Source: Aequorivita vladivostokensis (lineage in GTDB: Bacteria; Bacteroidota; Bacteroidia; Flavobacteriales; Flavobacteriaceae). Taken from it: DNA of 64,000 nucleotides. The notes under the pieces were generated by a model. It saw only the letters and a program-made list of their open reading frames with translations. It did not search any database and was not told where the DNA came from. Positions within the stretch are counted from its first letter, which is position 1, and every line of letters starts with the position of its first letter. The translations under genes and the position numbers were made by a program. The stretch covers positions 62,001-126,000 of the forward strand of contig NZ_JSVU01000005.1 in NCBI RefSeq assembly GCF_000952855.1. Reading direction: 5' to 3'. Shown piece after piece: positions 43,583 through 52,349 of this stretch.

Positions 43583-44491
43583 TTACAATAAATCCTGCAG
43601 CGCGTTTTCCAGATTGTAATATTTAAAATGATACCCGAGCTGCTCAATTTTTTGTGAGCTTACCAATTGCCCTTCCAGCACCAATACGGACATTTCGCCC
43701 AATAAAAGCTTGAGTGCAAAGGCGGGAATATTTGGCATCCACAGTGGGCTATCGAGTTTAGCGGCAATCATTTTGGTCATTTTTTTATTTTGGACGGGAT
43801 TTGGAGCTACTGCATTATATTTCCCTTCCAATTGATTTTTAAGTAGAAAAAGATAAATTCCGGCAATATCTTCCAAGTGTATCCACGAGATCCATTGCTC
43901 ACCACTTCCCAAGGGCGCCCCCACCCCTAGCTTTATTGGCTTCACCAGTTTGGGCAGTGCCCCCTCATCCTTAGCTAAAACTACGCCCGTTCTCACTTTG
44001 CTCACCTCCATCCCCATGTTTTTAAATTGTGCGGCGGCAGCTTCCCAGGCTAACACTACCTCGCCCAAAAAAGTAGTGTCAACCTCCTCATTTTCCTCGG
44101 TATAGAGCTTGGTTTTTGAATTTGGATAAATACTTACCCCACTAGCCGAAATAAAATGAACGATATTATGGTCAATTTTTAAAAGGGTATCCCGCAAGAG
44201 ATTGATGGATTCTATTCTGCTCTCCAGAATAACCTTTTTGTAGTTTTTAGTCCACCGTTCTGAAATGGTTGCTCCGACCAAATTAATAATGGCCGTGACC
44301 CCGTCAAAAGCCTGAAGATCAATCTCTCCCTTTTGCGGATTCCAATAATAGCCCTTGTAGTTTTTAGTATTTTCTATCTTTTCCTTACTGGTAGTGAGGT
44401 AATTGACGGAAATATCCGCAGCATGACATTGCCGAACCAATTCACTACCTATAAGCCCCGTAGCTCCTGTTATCAACACTTTTTTAATCAT
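43583..44491 (-). CDS. TIGR01777 family NAD(P)-binding epimerase-like protein (YfcH-like)
   Basis: A 302-residue SDR with ITGATGLIGSELV at the N-terminus, GYYWNPQKGEID, the SASGVSIYP region and a C-terminal DUF1731 domain (about 250-300, MPNIPAFALKLLLGEMSVLV). The substrate is unknown. Its stop lies one base past the bidirectional terminator. Confidence 0.92.
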   Translation of the reverse strand: MIKKVLITGATGLIGSELVRQCHAADISVNYLTTSKEKIENTKNYKGYYWNPQKGEIDLQAFDGVTAIINLVGATISERWTKNYKKVILESRIESINLLRDTLLKIDHNIVHFISASGVSIYPNSKTKLYTEENEEVDTTFLGEVVLAWEAAAAQFKNMGMEVSKVRTGVVLAKDEGALPKLVKPIKLGVGAPLGSGEQWISWIHLEDIAGIYLFLLKNQLEGKYNAVAPNPVQNKKMTKMIAAKLDSPLWMPNIPAFALKLLLGEMSVLVLEGQLVSSQKIEQLGYHFKYYNLENALQDLL

Positions 44492-44574
44492 AATTCTAAA
44501 TTTAGAAATTCAAAGGCGAATTGCAAAGCCCCTTAACGGAAGATTGTGAATTGGGCAATTTTATCTGGTAATTT

Positions 44575-44676
44575 GGAATTCGGGATTTGGGATTTGGGAT
44601 TTGGAATTTGGAATTTGGAACCTGCCAGCCAGAGGCACGACAGGCAGGTTTGGAATTTGGAATTTGGAATTTGTAA
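44575..44676. repeat. GGAATTT word repeat interrupted by a CCTGCC palindrome
   Basis: A run of TTGGAATTT and TTGGGATTT words is split by a 28-base segment that begins CCTGCC and ends GGCAGG (about 44621-44648); the same words continue on its far side. Confidence 0.75.
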
Positions 44677-44701
44677 ACATCCACTTTAGCCACGTTTTTC
44701 C

Positions 44702-45370
44702 TTATTTTTTGGTCGCCCTCAGCATTTCCTTTTTCCCCGGAGGTCCCGCAAGACGCTCTACTTTAAACCCTACGGCCTGCATAGCACGGCGGGCATTTCC
44801 GTTGGCCGCATAGGTTACCAACACGCCGTTCGGTTTTAAAGCCATGTACATCTTGCCAAAAATTTCCTCGGTCCAAAGTTCGGGCTGCACGCGGATTCCG
44901 AAAGCATCGAAATAGATAAGATTGAAGCAATTTCCAGAAGATATTTCAGAAAAGAATTGCTGCTGTTTTTTAAGATGAAATTTTTCGGAAATACCGTGAA
45001 TTTCTTCCCAAGGCACACGGTGCATTTGCAAGAATAGTTCTTCCGAAGCATTTAAGAGTGAAGTATAGTTGAGCTTTTGAACCTCGGTTACTTCCAATGG
45101 AAATGCCTCAATTGCGGTGTAATGTACTGTAAAGGAATTTTTTTCTGTTTCCAAATAAGTAAGAAAAGCATTCAACCCCGTTCCGAAACCTATTTCGAGA
45201 ATTGAGACCGCCTTTTCAGAATTACGTGAAAGCCAATGATAAAGTCCTTCCTTAATAAAAACGTGAAGGGCTTCAGCTATGGCACCGTGCTTGGAGTGGT
45301 ATTGTTCGTCCCACTCCGGAATGTGCAGGGTGTAAGAGCCGTCGCCCGTTTTAAATAGAGTTCTTTTCAA
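44702..45370 (-). CDS. mnmD: tRNA (mnm5s2U34) methyltransferase MnmD
   Basis: A 222-residue protein with a TTG start at 45370. It shows EWDEQYHSKHGAIAEALHVF, the SAM motif EIGFGTGLNAF and FDAFGIRVQPELWTEE, matching the methyltransferase half of MnmC without the FAD domain. It methylates nm5s2U34 in tRNA. It lies 3 bases downstream of the DUF4920 gene, in the same direction. Confidence 0.93.
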   Translation of the reverse strand: MKRTLFKTGDGSYTLHIPEWDEQYHSKHGAIAEALHVFIKEGLYHWLSRNSEKAVSILEIGFGTGLNAFLTYLETEKNSFTVHYTAIEAFPLEVTEVQKLNYTSLLNASEELFLQMHRVPWEEIHGISEKFHLKKQQQFFSEISSGNCFNLIYFDAFGIRVQPELWTEEIFGKMYMALKPNGVLVTYAANGNARRAMQAVGFKVERLAGPPGKKEMLRATKK

Positions 45371-45373
45371 AAA

Positions 45374-45889
45374 TTATTGTTTTTCCTCCTCTGGAATCAG
45401 CACGCCGTGTGCCTCAAAGGCGAGGGTGCGCTTGGGCTCGGTGATAGCGGCAATTTCCTCTGGGGTAGCACCGCCATCCTCAGCATAGTGGCGTTGGTCT
45501 TCCACGCTCATTTCCTCTACATAGGCCTTACCCTCCGCAATAATTTCCTTGCCGGAAATATCCTTTGGCATAAAGAACCCATAATCCTTAAAGCGTACCA
45601 TTGCTTCATCTTCTCCCATATCTACCTTCATCCAGCAACCCTTCTTTTGGCACACTTCCTTTACGTGGGTGGTGAATTTCACGTTTATGGTATCGCCAGT
45701 TTTCAAATCGTTGTATTTCTCTATCATTTCTGACTTGTCCATAACATCCTGAGCAGTAATCTCATCGCCGAAAGTCTGATAGTTCATTGCAGTTTCTTCC
45801 ATTGCAACAACGGGCTTTTCTTCAGTCTTTTCGTTCTTGCAACTTACAAAGACTGCCATTATTGAAAATACAAATAGAATTTTTTTCAT
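45374..45889 (-). CDS. DUF4920 lipoprotein
   Basis: A 171-residue protein with a lipobox (VFVSC, Cys at residue 17), an acidic linker and a DUF4920 domain with FTTHVKEVCQKKGCWMKVD and FKDYGFFMPKDISGKEII. The paired cysteines in VCQKKGCW suggest metal or disulfide chemistry; the function is not established. It is periplasmic and probably co-transcribed with mnmD. Confidence 0.88.
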   Translation of the reverse strand: MKKILFVFSIMAVFVSCKNEKTEEKPVVAMEETAMNYQTFGDEITAQDVMDKSEMIEKYNDLKTGDTINVKFTTHVKEVCQKKGCWMKVDMGEDEAMVRFKDYGFFMPKDISGKEIIAEGKAYVEEMSVEDQRHYAEDGGATPEEIAAITEPKRTLAFEAHGVLIPEEEKQ

Positions 45890-46001
45890 TTTGAAGTATT
45901 TAATAAATTATTGATTGGTAATGTGTTGCAATTTTAATGATTTTTTGAATTTTATATGGTTTAAATTTTACCTATTTTTACAAAATAAATAATTCTTTCC
46001 C

Positions 46002-47072
46002 ATGAATTCTTCCACCACCCAAAAAATTGATATACAAAAAGCTTCAACTTCCAGAATTGGCGAAGTTGATTTTAACAACCTCACTTTCGGCAGCACCTTT
46101 AGCGACCATATGTTTGAATGTGATTATAAGGATGGGGAATGGCAAAACCCTACCATTAAGCCATATGGGCCACTGACTATTTCACCGGCAGCTAAGGTTT
46201 TTCACTATGGGCAGGCAGTTTTTGAGGGAATGAAAGCTTTTAAGGATGAAGCTGGCAAAGTTTGGCTTTTTAGACCTGAGGAAAATTTTAAAAGAATCAA
46301 TAAGTCGTCAACACGAATGGCGATTCCGGAATTTCCCAAAGACCTCTTCTTTGAGGCATTGACAACTCTCGTGAAAATGGACAAGGACTGGGTAAGGCAA
46401 GGCCTTGGAAATTCATTGTATATCCGTCCTTTTGTGATGGCCACCCAAGAGGGCGTTTCGGCATCGCCTTCCACCGAATATAAGTTTATGATCTTAATGT
46501 CGCCCGCGCAGGCGTACTATACAGGTGATGTTAAGGTAGTGATTGCCGAACATTACAGCCGTTCTGCCAATGGCGGTGTGGGTGCCGCAAAGGCAGCCGG
46601 AAATTACGGGGCGCAGTTTTTCCCGACAAATTTGGCACGCGAAAAAGGATTTCAACAGGTTATTTGGACCGATGCCAGCAAGCACGAATATTTGGAGGAA
46701 GCTGGAACCATGAATGTATTTTTCCGTGTGAACGATACGCTTTTAACAGCACCGGTGAGCGATCGGATCCTTGATGGTGTTACGCGAAAAAGTGTGATAG
46801 CTCTGGCAAAACGAGATAACTTAGCAGTGGAAGAAAGACCGGTCTTAGTTTCGGAAATTGTGGAAGCTGCTAAAAATGGAAGCTTAAAGGAAATTTTTGG
46901 CGCGGGAACGGCAGCGGTTATCAGTCCCGTGAGTGCCTTTAGCTATAAAGAAACGGTTTACGATCTAGAGAAACAGGAAGATGGCTATGCCGCCCGGTTT
47001 AAAAAGGAATTGATGGACATACAGTATAACCGTAGCGAAGACCCATTTGGGTGGAGATATGAGGTTTTGTAA
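46002..47072 (+). CDS. ilvE: Branched-chain amino acid aminotransferase
   Basis: A 356-residue fold-IV PLP aminotransferase with FHYGQAVFEGMKAF, the catalytic lysine in GVGAAKAAGNYG, and EEAGTMNVFFRVND followed by RKSVIALA. It interconverts Val, Leu and Ile with their keto acids using glutamate/2-oxoglutarate. It stands alone rather than in an ilv operon and can provide keto acids that lead to isobutyryl-CoA, the likely substrate of IcmF. Confidence 0.96.
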   Translation: MNSSTTQKIDIQKASTSRIGEVDFNNLTFGSTFSDHMFECDYKDGEWQNPTIKPYGPLTISPAAKVFHYGQAVFEGMKAFKDEAGKVWLFRPEENFKRINKSSTRMAIPEFPKDLFFEALTTLVKMDKDWVRQGLGNSLYIRPFVMATQEGVSASPSTEYKFMILMSPAQAYYTGDVKVVIAEHYSRSANGGVGAAKAAGNYGAQFFPTNLAREKGFQQVIWTDASKHEYLEEAGTMNVFFRVNDTLLTAPVSDRILDGVTRKSVIALAKRDNLAVEERPVLVSEIVEAAKNGSLKEIFGAGTAAVISPVSAFSYKETVYDLEKQEDGYAARFKKELMDIQYNRSEDPFGWRYEVL

Positions 47073-47097
47073 AAACGAAACTTAAATTCTAAATCTT

Positions 47098-47144
47098 AAA
47101 ATTCCAAATTCCAAAAACTTAGCTCTTTGAAATTTGGAATTTTT
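47098..47144 (+). terminator. Terminator-like hairpin after ilvE
   Basis: AAAATTCCAAATT pairs with AATTTGGAATTTT across a 20-base loop, with a T run following. It merges into the tandem repeat. Confidence 0.6.
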
Positions 47145-47281
47145 TATTTGGTGCTTCTTTGGTTTTTGTGATTTGGAATTTTGAATTTTTTATTTGGTGC
47201 TTCTTTGGTTTTTGTGATTTGGAATTTGGAACTTTTTATTTGGTACTTCTTTGGTTTTTGCGATTTGGAATTTCGAATTTT
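47136..47281. repeat. 46-bp tandem repeat, three full copies
   Basis: Units start at 47136, 47182, 47228 and (partial) 47274, each reading roughly GAATTTTTTATTTGGTGCT, then TCTTTGGTTTTTGTGATTTG. They end at the stop codon of the MazG-like gene. Confidence 0.88.
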
Positions 47282-47666
47282 ACTTTTCAAGGATTTCCCC
47301 AATATTCGGTTTAAAATAATTGGGACCTTTTAAAACCTTGCCGTCCTCGCGGTAAATAGGTTTTCCGTTTTCCCCCAATTTGCTCATATTGCTGCGCTGT
47401 ATTTCGTTAAAAACCTCTTCAATTTTATGCTGCAGACCGTGCTCTATAATAGTTCCGCAAAGAATATATAGCATATCGCCCAGGGCGTCCGCAACTTCAA
47501 CCAAATCATTATTGTTGGCAGCTTCCAGATATTCCTCGTTTTCCTCGCGCATCAATTCGTAGCGCAACAGGTTTTTCTTTATTCCGAGATCGGCGGTCGG
47601 GGTTTCGTTCATTTCCAAACCAAATGCCTTGTGAAATTCGGAAACTGCGGCTATTTTATTCTTCAT
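47280..47666 (-). CDS. MazG-like nucleotide pyrophosphohydrolase
   Basis: A 128-residue all-alpha NTP-PPase. The metal-binding pattern is visible as ELMREENEEYLEAA and, further on, EVADALGDMLYILCGT. Such enzymes hydrolyse (d)NTPs or phosphoribosyl-ATP-like nucleotides to the monophosphate and PPi. The C-terminal extension (EDGKVLKGPNYFKPNI) is common to the phage/bacterial phosphoribosyl-ATP-pyrophosphohydrolase-like group. A minus-strand -7 word lies 40 bases upstream. Confidence 0.85.
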   Translation of the reverse strand: MKNKIAAVSEFHKAFGLEMNETPTADLGIKKNLLRYELMREENEEYLEAANNNDLVEVADALGDMLYILCGTIIEHGLQHKIEEVFNEIQRSNMSKLGENGKPIYREDGKVLKGPNYFKPNIGEILEK

Positions 47667-47684
47667 ATAATGATTTTAAGGTTG

Positions 47685-47713
47685 TAAATTTGCCCAGTAA
47701 AACTACAAATTTA
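47685..47713. promoter_or_regulatory. Divergent pair of -7 words, TAAATTTG
   Basis: TAAATTTG reads forward at 47685-47692 (for the 62-residue gene) and backward at 47713-47706 (for the MazG-like gene). Confidence 0.55.
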
Positions 47714-47901
47714 TGTTTACTACCGGCCAATTGGTTTTTTCTGTTTTATTTTTTATTGCCTTCGTGATCATCATGTTCTATAGTTATCGGGGCGATAAGA
47801 AACATCATAAAAAACAGTACAAGGGCAGTCTTTGGGTCTTGGTGGGGTTTTTGGTTTTTATTGCAATTTTATTGTTTTTAAAAGGGTATTTAAAAGGTTA
47901 A
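47713..47901 (+). CDS. Small two-span membrane protein
   Basis: A 62-residue protein with two hydrophobic segments (residues 5-23 and 42-60) around a basic loop (YRGDKKHHKKQYKG). I do not recognise a named family; small proteins like this recur in Bacteroidota. It has an exact -7 word 21 bases upstream and a strong terminator behind it, which supports it as a real gene. Confidence 0.7.
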   Translation: MFTTGQLVFSVLFFIAFVIIMFYSYRGDKKHHKKQYKGSLWVLVGFLVFIAILLFLKGYLKG

Positions 47902-47913
47902 TTCTTCATAAAA

Positions 47914-47946
47914 AAAGCTCTTCGAAAGTTACGAAGAGCCTTTTTT
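47914..47946. terminator. Intrinsic terminator, probably bidirectional
   Basis: GCTCTTCG (47917-47924) pairs with CGAAGAGC (47932-47939), flanked by A6 and T6, between convergent genes. Confidence 0.88.
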
Positions 47947-47965
47947 ATGAAGCAACTTTTAGAGC

Positions 47966-50005
47966 TTAATTCACCGCAGGCAAATTGCTATAGTTTTCAG
48001 AATAAAACTTCATCTGCTCTGCAAACGTCTTTGGCTGTTCTATGGTGAAACCTTCAATCTCGCCGTTAGCGTCCATTTTTGGAACAAGCACGGGATTTAC
48101 AAATCCGCTGTAAGGTGCAGAAGTGAATTGCTTATTGCGCTCCAAAATTTCCTCGTGAAGTTTTTGGTCCACCTTTACGCCGTAAGTTTCAACTAAATTT
48201 TCCACGGCGGCATAATCCCCCTCACTTTTGATGCGCTGTGTTTCGCGAAGCAATTGCCCGAAAAGGTCGTGCAGTTTGTCATAATCATTGATGTTGAAAT
48301 AGGTTTTTCCGTCCCGGGTAATTTTTTCGATTACGTTATCAGCCTTTCCTTTCTCATAAACCCAAGCAGATACCCACTGGCGGTTACGCATGTGTGCTTC
48401 TTCTACATCATCGCCTAAATTTAAGCGGATCAACTGCGTCATTAAACCATTGCGAATGTAACCGTCATACGCTGCCATTCCTACTTTTTTCCAGTCGTCA
48501 ACCAAGCCGAGCTCCTGTAATTTTGGATTGTACAAATAGTAAAGGCCCACCAAATCAGCACGTCCTTCTTCCAAAGTAGAGGCATAGTTTTTCAAGGTTT
48601 CCTTGGTTTCGCCAACGCCAGGATTTAATTGTCCCGAGGCATGGCCTATTACCTCGTGAAGCGCGGTGTGGAGTTTATCGGCTTTCTGCCCGTATTTTTC
48701 TTCCAGCTCCAATTCTTCCTCATCGTTTACAAATTCTTTCAATCTGCCAGTACTTCCGGCGTTGTTATAGGCTTCGATAATATTTCCGAGGGAAACAGAC
48801 TTACTGCCCACTTCGGCACGGATCCAGTTTGCGTTTGGAAGGTTTACCCCAATTGGCGTACTCGGGGAAGCATCACCTGCCTCACCCGCAACATTTACCA
48901 CTTTATAGGTTACACCAACCACATTTTTCTTTTTGTGCTCGTCCATCAATGGCGAATTATCCTCAAACCACTGTGCGTTTTCAGAAAGTACGGCCATTTT
49001 TTCAGACATATCAAAATCCTTTATTTGAACGATGGTTTCATACGAACCTCTGTAGCCCAACGGATCGTTATAAACCTCTATAAAGCTGTTTATATAGTCT
49101 ATGTTTCCTTCGGTGGCGGCGGTCCAAGCTACGTTATAGTCATCCCAGGTTTGAAGATCTCCCGTTTTGTAATATTCAATCAAAAGGCCGATGGCATCGC
49201 CTTGAGCCTTGTTTTCGGCTACTCCCCGTGCCTTTTCAAGCCAACCAATAATTTTGTCAATCGCCGGGCCGTAAAGTCCGCCCGATTTGTAAACCAATTC
49301 CTTGAGTTCACCATTTTCCTTCACCAGTTTTGAATTCAAACCGAAAGACAATGGTTTGTTAGGATTCGGAGATTTCTTTTTCGCATAGAAACTCTCCACA
49401 TCCTTATTGGTTACGTTTGGCCCATAAAAGTTTACAGCGCTTTCCGCAACATTATCCACACCTTTTGCCTGGTTTACTTTTTTGGAATCCTTATCATTAA
49501 AGATTACTTCAAACGCCTCGCCTTCCAAAGTTGTGTTTGTGTCGGTTAAAAGTTGCTTTAAGTATTCCGAAGAAAATTCAGGCTTCAATTTGTCATTTGA
49601 ATAATGGTGGTGAATACCGTTGCTGAACCAAACCCTTTTTAAATAGGTTTCAAAATTCTTCCAATCTTCGATTGTTTTATCGCCTTTATAGTTTTCATAC
49701 ACATTTTCCAGCGCCTTTCTGATGGTTAGGTTATGGCGGTAGTTTTGGTCCCACATAATATCCCGTCCTTCCAAACCGGCCTGGGTAAGGTAATAGACTA
49801 ATTTTTGTTCCTTTAGGGTAAGCTGGTCCCAACCCGGGATTTGGTAACGCAATATCTTTACGTCGCCGAAAGATTCCACATTATAGTCAAACTCGGTGGA
49901 TTCGACAGTTTCCAATTGGGCCACATCTTTTTCCGGCTGGTTGTCCTTGCACGAAAAAAAGAGCAAACCGCTCATTGCCATCGCAATAAAAAAGGTCTTC
50001 TTCAT
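47966..50005 (-). CDS. Dipeptidyl peptidase III-like lipoprotein (M49)
   Basis: A 679-residue protein with a lipobox (LLFFSC, Cys at residue 19). The zinc site reads HEVIGH (HExxGH), with EEGRADL as the third-ligand motif; canonical M49 enzymes have HEFLGH-type and EECRAE motifs. It removes dipeptides from the N-terminus of short peptides. The lipoprotein signal places it in the periplasm or at the outer membrane, unlike cytosolic eukaryotic DPP III. It is a single gene. Confidence 0.9.
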   Translation of the reverse strand: MKKTFFIAMAMSGLLFFSCKDNQPEKDVAQLETVESTEFDYNVESFGDVKILRYQIPGWDQLTLKEQKLVYYLTQAGLEGRDIMWDQNYRHNLTIRKALENVYENYKGDKTIEDWKNFETYLKRVWFSNGIHHHYSNDKLKPEFSSEYLKQLLTDTNTTLEGEAFEVIFNDKDSKKVNQAKGVDNVAESAVNFYGPNVTNKDVESFYAKKKSPNPNKPLSFGLNSKLVKENGELKELVYKSGGLYGPAIDKIIGWLEKARGVAENKAQGDAIGLLIEYYKTGDLQTWDDYNVAWTAATEGNIDYINSFIEVYNDPLGYRGSYETIVQIKDFDMSEKMAVLSENAQWFEDNSPLMDEHKKKNVVGVTYKVVNVAGEAGDASPSTPIGVNLPNANWIRAEVGSKSVSLGNIIEAYNNAGSTGRLKEFVNDEEELELEEKYGQKADKLHTALHEVIGHASGQLNPGVGETKETLKNYASTLEEGRADLVGLYYLYNPKLQELGLVDDWKKVGMAAYDGYIRNGLMTQLIRLNLGDDVEEAHMRNRQWVSAWVYEKGKADNVIEKITRDGKTYFNINDYDKLHDLFGQLLRETQRIKSEGDYAAVENLVETYGVKVDQKLHEEILERNKQFTSAPYSGFVNPVLVPKMDANGEIEGFTIEQPKTFAEQMKFYSENYSNLPAVN

Positions 50006-50155
50006 TTTAAAAAATTTTAGATTTCCGCAAATGTACTAAAATATTGTTCGTGATAGCCAAGGGGCTAAATTCTACAGATTCCAAAGCCTTCCCTTTTCAG
50101 AAGCGTCAATGAATTTTCACTATCTTAGCAACACCAATCAACACCCCACGACCAA

Positions 50156-51211
50156 ATGAAAATTTTAAAATACTTATTTTTTCTTCTTCTCATTATTATT
50201 ATAGGCAGTGCCATCTACTTTGGAACCAAGGAAGGAAGCTATGATATTCAGGATACCATGGTAATCAATGCGCCGCCGGAAGTGGTTTTCAATAAGGTAA
50301 ACGATTACAAAAGCTGGGAAGAATGGGGACCGTGGAAAAAAGAGGATTCCACAATAACCTTCACCTATGCCGAAAAAACTGTGGGCGAAGGAGCGTCCTA
50401 TTCCTGGGAGGGCGAAATGAGCGGCTCTATGACCACGACAAAAGTGATTCCGAACAAAGAAATAGAACAAGATCTTACACTGAGTACTCCCGGTGGGGAA
50501 AGACATCCAAAAGTATATTGGAAATTTGAGGAAGTGGACGGCGGAACCAAGGTGACGTGGGGAATGAAGGGCGAGCACACATTAATTGACAAGGCCTATT
50601 ATTCGCTCAGCGGAATGGACTTTGATGCCGAAATGCACAAGATGAACAAAGCAGGTTTGGAAGGAATTGCTGAAGAAGTAGCCGAAGATATGAAGCAGTA
50701 TTCCATAAATGTGGATGGCGTTACCCAATACGGAGGCGGCTATTATATGTACACAACATCGGTTGCGAAAATGGGCGAATTGGGTGAAAAAATGGAGCCG
50801 ATGATGGATGTGGTCATGGATTTTATAAAAAACAACAATCTGAATATGGCAGGCAAGCCTTTTGCTCTTTACAATGAAATAAACAGCGCCAACAATACCG
50901 TTATTTTCTCAACCGGCGTTCCCGTAAAGGAAAGAGTGATTACCCCAGAGGGCAGCCCCGTAGTTTGCGGTTTTATGGAACCCGTTTCAGCGGTGAAGAT
51001 TTCTTTGAAAGGAAATTATAAACACTTACCGGAAGCATACACCAAAGGCAGACAATATATGGAGAAGAATGACCTTCAAGCAGACCCCAATGGAAAAATG
51101 TTTGAGGTTTACGTAACAGACCCCGAAGAAACGCCCAATCCGGCAAACTGGTTGACCGAGATTTACATCCCAATAATTACCGCCCCCGAACCTGTTCAAG
51201 AAGGTATTTAA
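50156..51211 (+). CDS. SRPBCC and GyrI-like two-domain protein
   Basis: A 351-residue protein with an N-terminal membrane anchor (residues 5-22), an SRPBCC/polyketide-cyclase-like domain (about 30-180; VINAPPEVVFNKVNDYKSWE) and a GyrI-like ligand-binding domain (about 190-345). Both are hydrophobic-ligand folds; the ligand is unknown. A TATCTTAG word about 34 bases upstream is a weak promoter. It lies 89 bases upstream of crcB, in the same direction. Confidence 0.85.
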   Translation: MKILKYLFFLLLIIIIGSAIYFGTKEGSYDIQDTMVINAPPEVVFNKVNDYKSWEEWGPWKKEDSTITFTYAEKTVGEGASYSWEGEMSGSMTTTKVIPNKEIEQDLTLSTPGGERHPKVYWKFEEVDGGTKVTWGMKGEHTLIDKAYYSLSGMDFDAEMHKMNKAGLEGIAEEVAEDMKQYSINVDGVTQYGGGYYMYTTSVAKMGELGEKMEPMMDVVMDFIKNNNLNMAGKPFALYNEINSANNTVIFSTGVPVKERVITPEGSPVVCGFMEPVSAVKISLKGNYKHLPEAYTKGRQYMEKNDLQADPNGKMFEVYVTDPEETPNPANWLTEIYIPIITAPEPVQEGI

Positions 51212-51300
51212 AATGAAATAGCACGCACTAATTTGCAGAGAGAAATTGCAATAAAAAAATATGCTCCCTTTAGCCACGAAAAAACAATTTTTATAGAAAA

Positions 51301-51672
51301 ATGAAACAATTGGCACTGGTTTTTTTAGGCGGTGGCTTGGGAAGCGTGCTGCGGTATTTCTTTTCAAAGTTTTTGAACAATCCCGAAACCGGCATTCCGT
51401 TTGGAACCTTTGCGGCAAATATTCTGGGAAGTTTGCTGATTGGAATAATTTTGGGCCTGGCCTTGAAAAACGAAACCCTTTCCCAAAACACGGTCCTGTT
51501 TTTGGCCACGGGCTTTTGCGGCGGGTTTACCACCTTTTCAACCTTTGCCTATGAAAACCATCTCTTTTTAAAAAGCGGCGACTTTATGTCTTTTGCCTTT
51601 TATACCATTGCCAGCTTTGTAGTGGGTTTCGCAATGGTTTTTTTCGGAATGTGGCTGGTGAAGTATTTTTAA
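51301..51672 (+). CDS. crcB: Fluoride channel CrcB/Fluc
   Basis: A 123-residue, four-span protein with GGGLGSVLRYFFSKF, the NILGSLLIGI segment and GFCGGFTTFSTFAYE, the Fluc fluoride-pore signature. It works as an antiparallel dimer exporting F-. No fluoride riboswitch is recognisable in the 89 bases upstream. Its stop overlaps the convergent DUF1684 gene by 4 bases. Confidence 0.95.
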   Translation: MKQLALVFLGGGLGSVLRYFFSKFLNNPETGIPFGTFAANILGSLLIGIILGLALKNETLSQNTVLFLATGFCGGFTTFSTFAYENHLFLKSGDFMSFAFYTIASFVVGFAMVFFGMWLVKYF

Positions 51673-52274
51673 TGCTTCCCAAAATCTTTCACTCCGGCTT
51701 CAATTCGAATTAAAAGGTCGTTCTCCTTCGGCGGAATGGGGCACGAAAAACGAGGGCTGTACGCACAGTAAGGATTGTACGTCTTGTTGAAATCTATAAT
51801 GATGGTATCGCCTTCCGGAATGCGCTGGTCCAAAAACCTGCCGCCGCCGTAGGAACCGTCGCCGCTGGTTAAATCGGTAAAGGGCAAAAATAGATAATCT
51901 TCGTAGCCAGGTTCATCGTACGGTTGGGTGCTTTTAAAAAGATTCAATACAAAATCCTTTCCTTCCAAAGAGAAATGGGCTTCGCCATACTTTACATATT
52001 CGGGCCTGCGGGAAGTGGTTGTGGGCATCAGAAACGGTTTTTCATCTGGGGTACGCACAAATTTTGCCTTCACAATATATTTTTCATCAATAGGATAAAA
52101 TTCCAATCCTTTAAAGTTTTTGAAATCCTCGGGCTCCAAAATGGTAGTTTCAGGGTTGCTGAATTCTTCGTTCAGTTCCAGCTGAGCCGCCCTGCTTTCG
52201 GAAACTGTGGCCCCATTCTGGGCACCAGCCCCGAGACAGCACAGTAAAAAGAGAATTGTAATTGGATACTTCAT
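51669..52274 (-). CDS. DUF1684 family exported protein
   Basis: A 201-residue protein with a signal peptide (ends near GAGAQ) and the DUF1684 core: FVRTPDEKPFLMPTTTSRRP, GSYGGGRFLD and KTYNPYCAYSPRFSCPIPP. The function of the family is unknown. It is divergent from the 52350 gene and convergent with crcB. Confidence 0.9.
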   Translation of the reverse strand: MKYPITILFLLCCLGAGAQNGATVSESRAAQLELNEEFSNPETTILEPEDFKNFKGLEFYPIDEKYIVKAKFVRTPDEKPFLMPTTTSRRPEYVKYGEAHFSLEGKDFVLNLFKSTQPYDEPGYEDYLFLPFTDLTSGDGSYGGGRFLDQRIPEGDTIIIDFNKTYNPYCAYSPRFSCPIPPKENDLLIRIEAGVKDFGKH

Positions 52275-52325
52275 AATTTGTTTTCAGTAAAAGTAGAAAA
52301 CAATTTTAAACTTCATAAATATTTC

Positions 52326-52333
52326 TATTTTTG
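52326..52333 (+). promoter_or_regulatory. -7 promoter element, TATTTTTG
   Basis: An exact TAnnTTTG word 16 bases before the ATG at 52350. It lies inside the upstream open frame, which supports the later start. Confidence 0.55.
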
Positions 52334-52349
52334 GGCAAATAAAAATTTT

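Noticed and set aside
51212-51300. Fluoride riboswitch upstream of crcB
   Set aside because: The 89-base gap lacks the conserved crcB-motif bases and any plausible fold.
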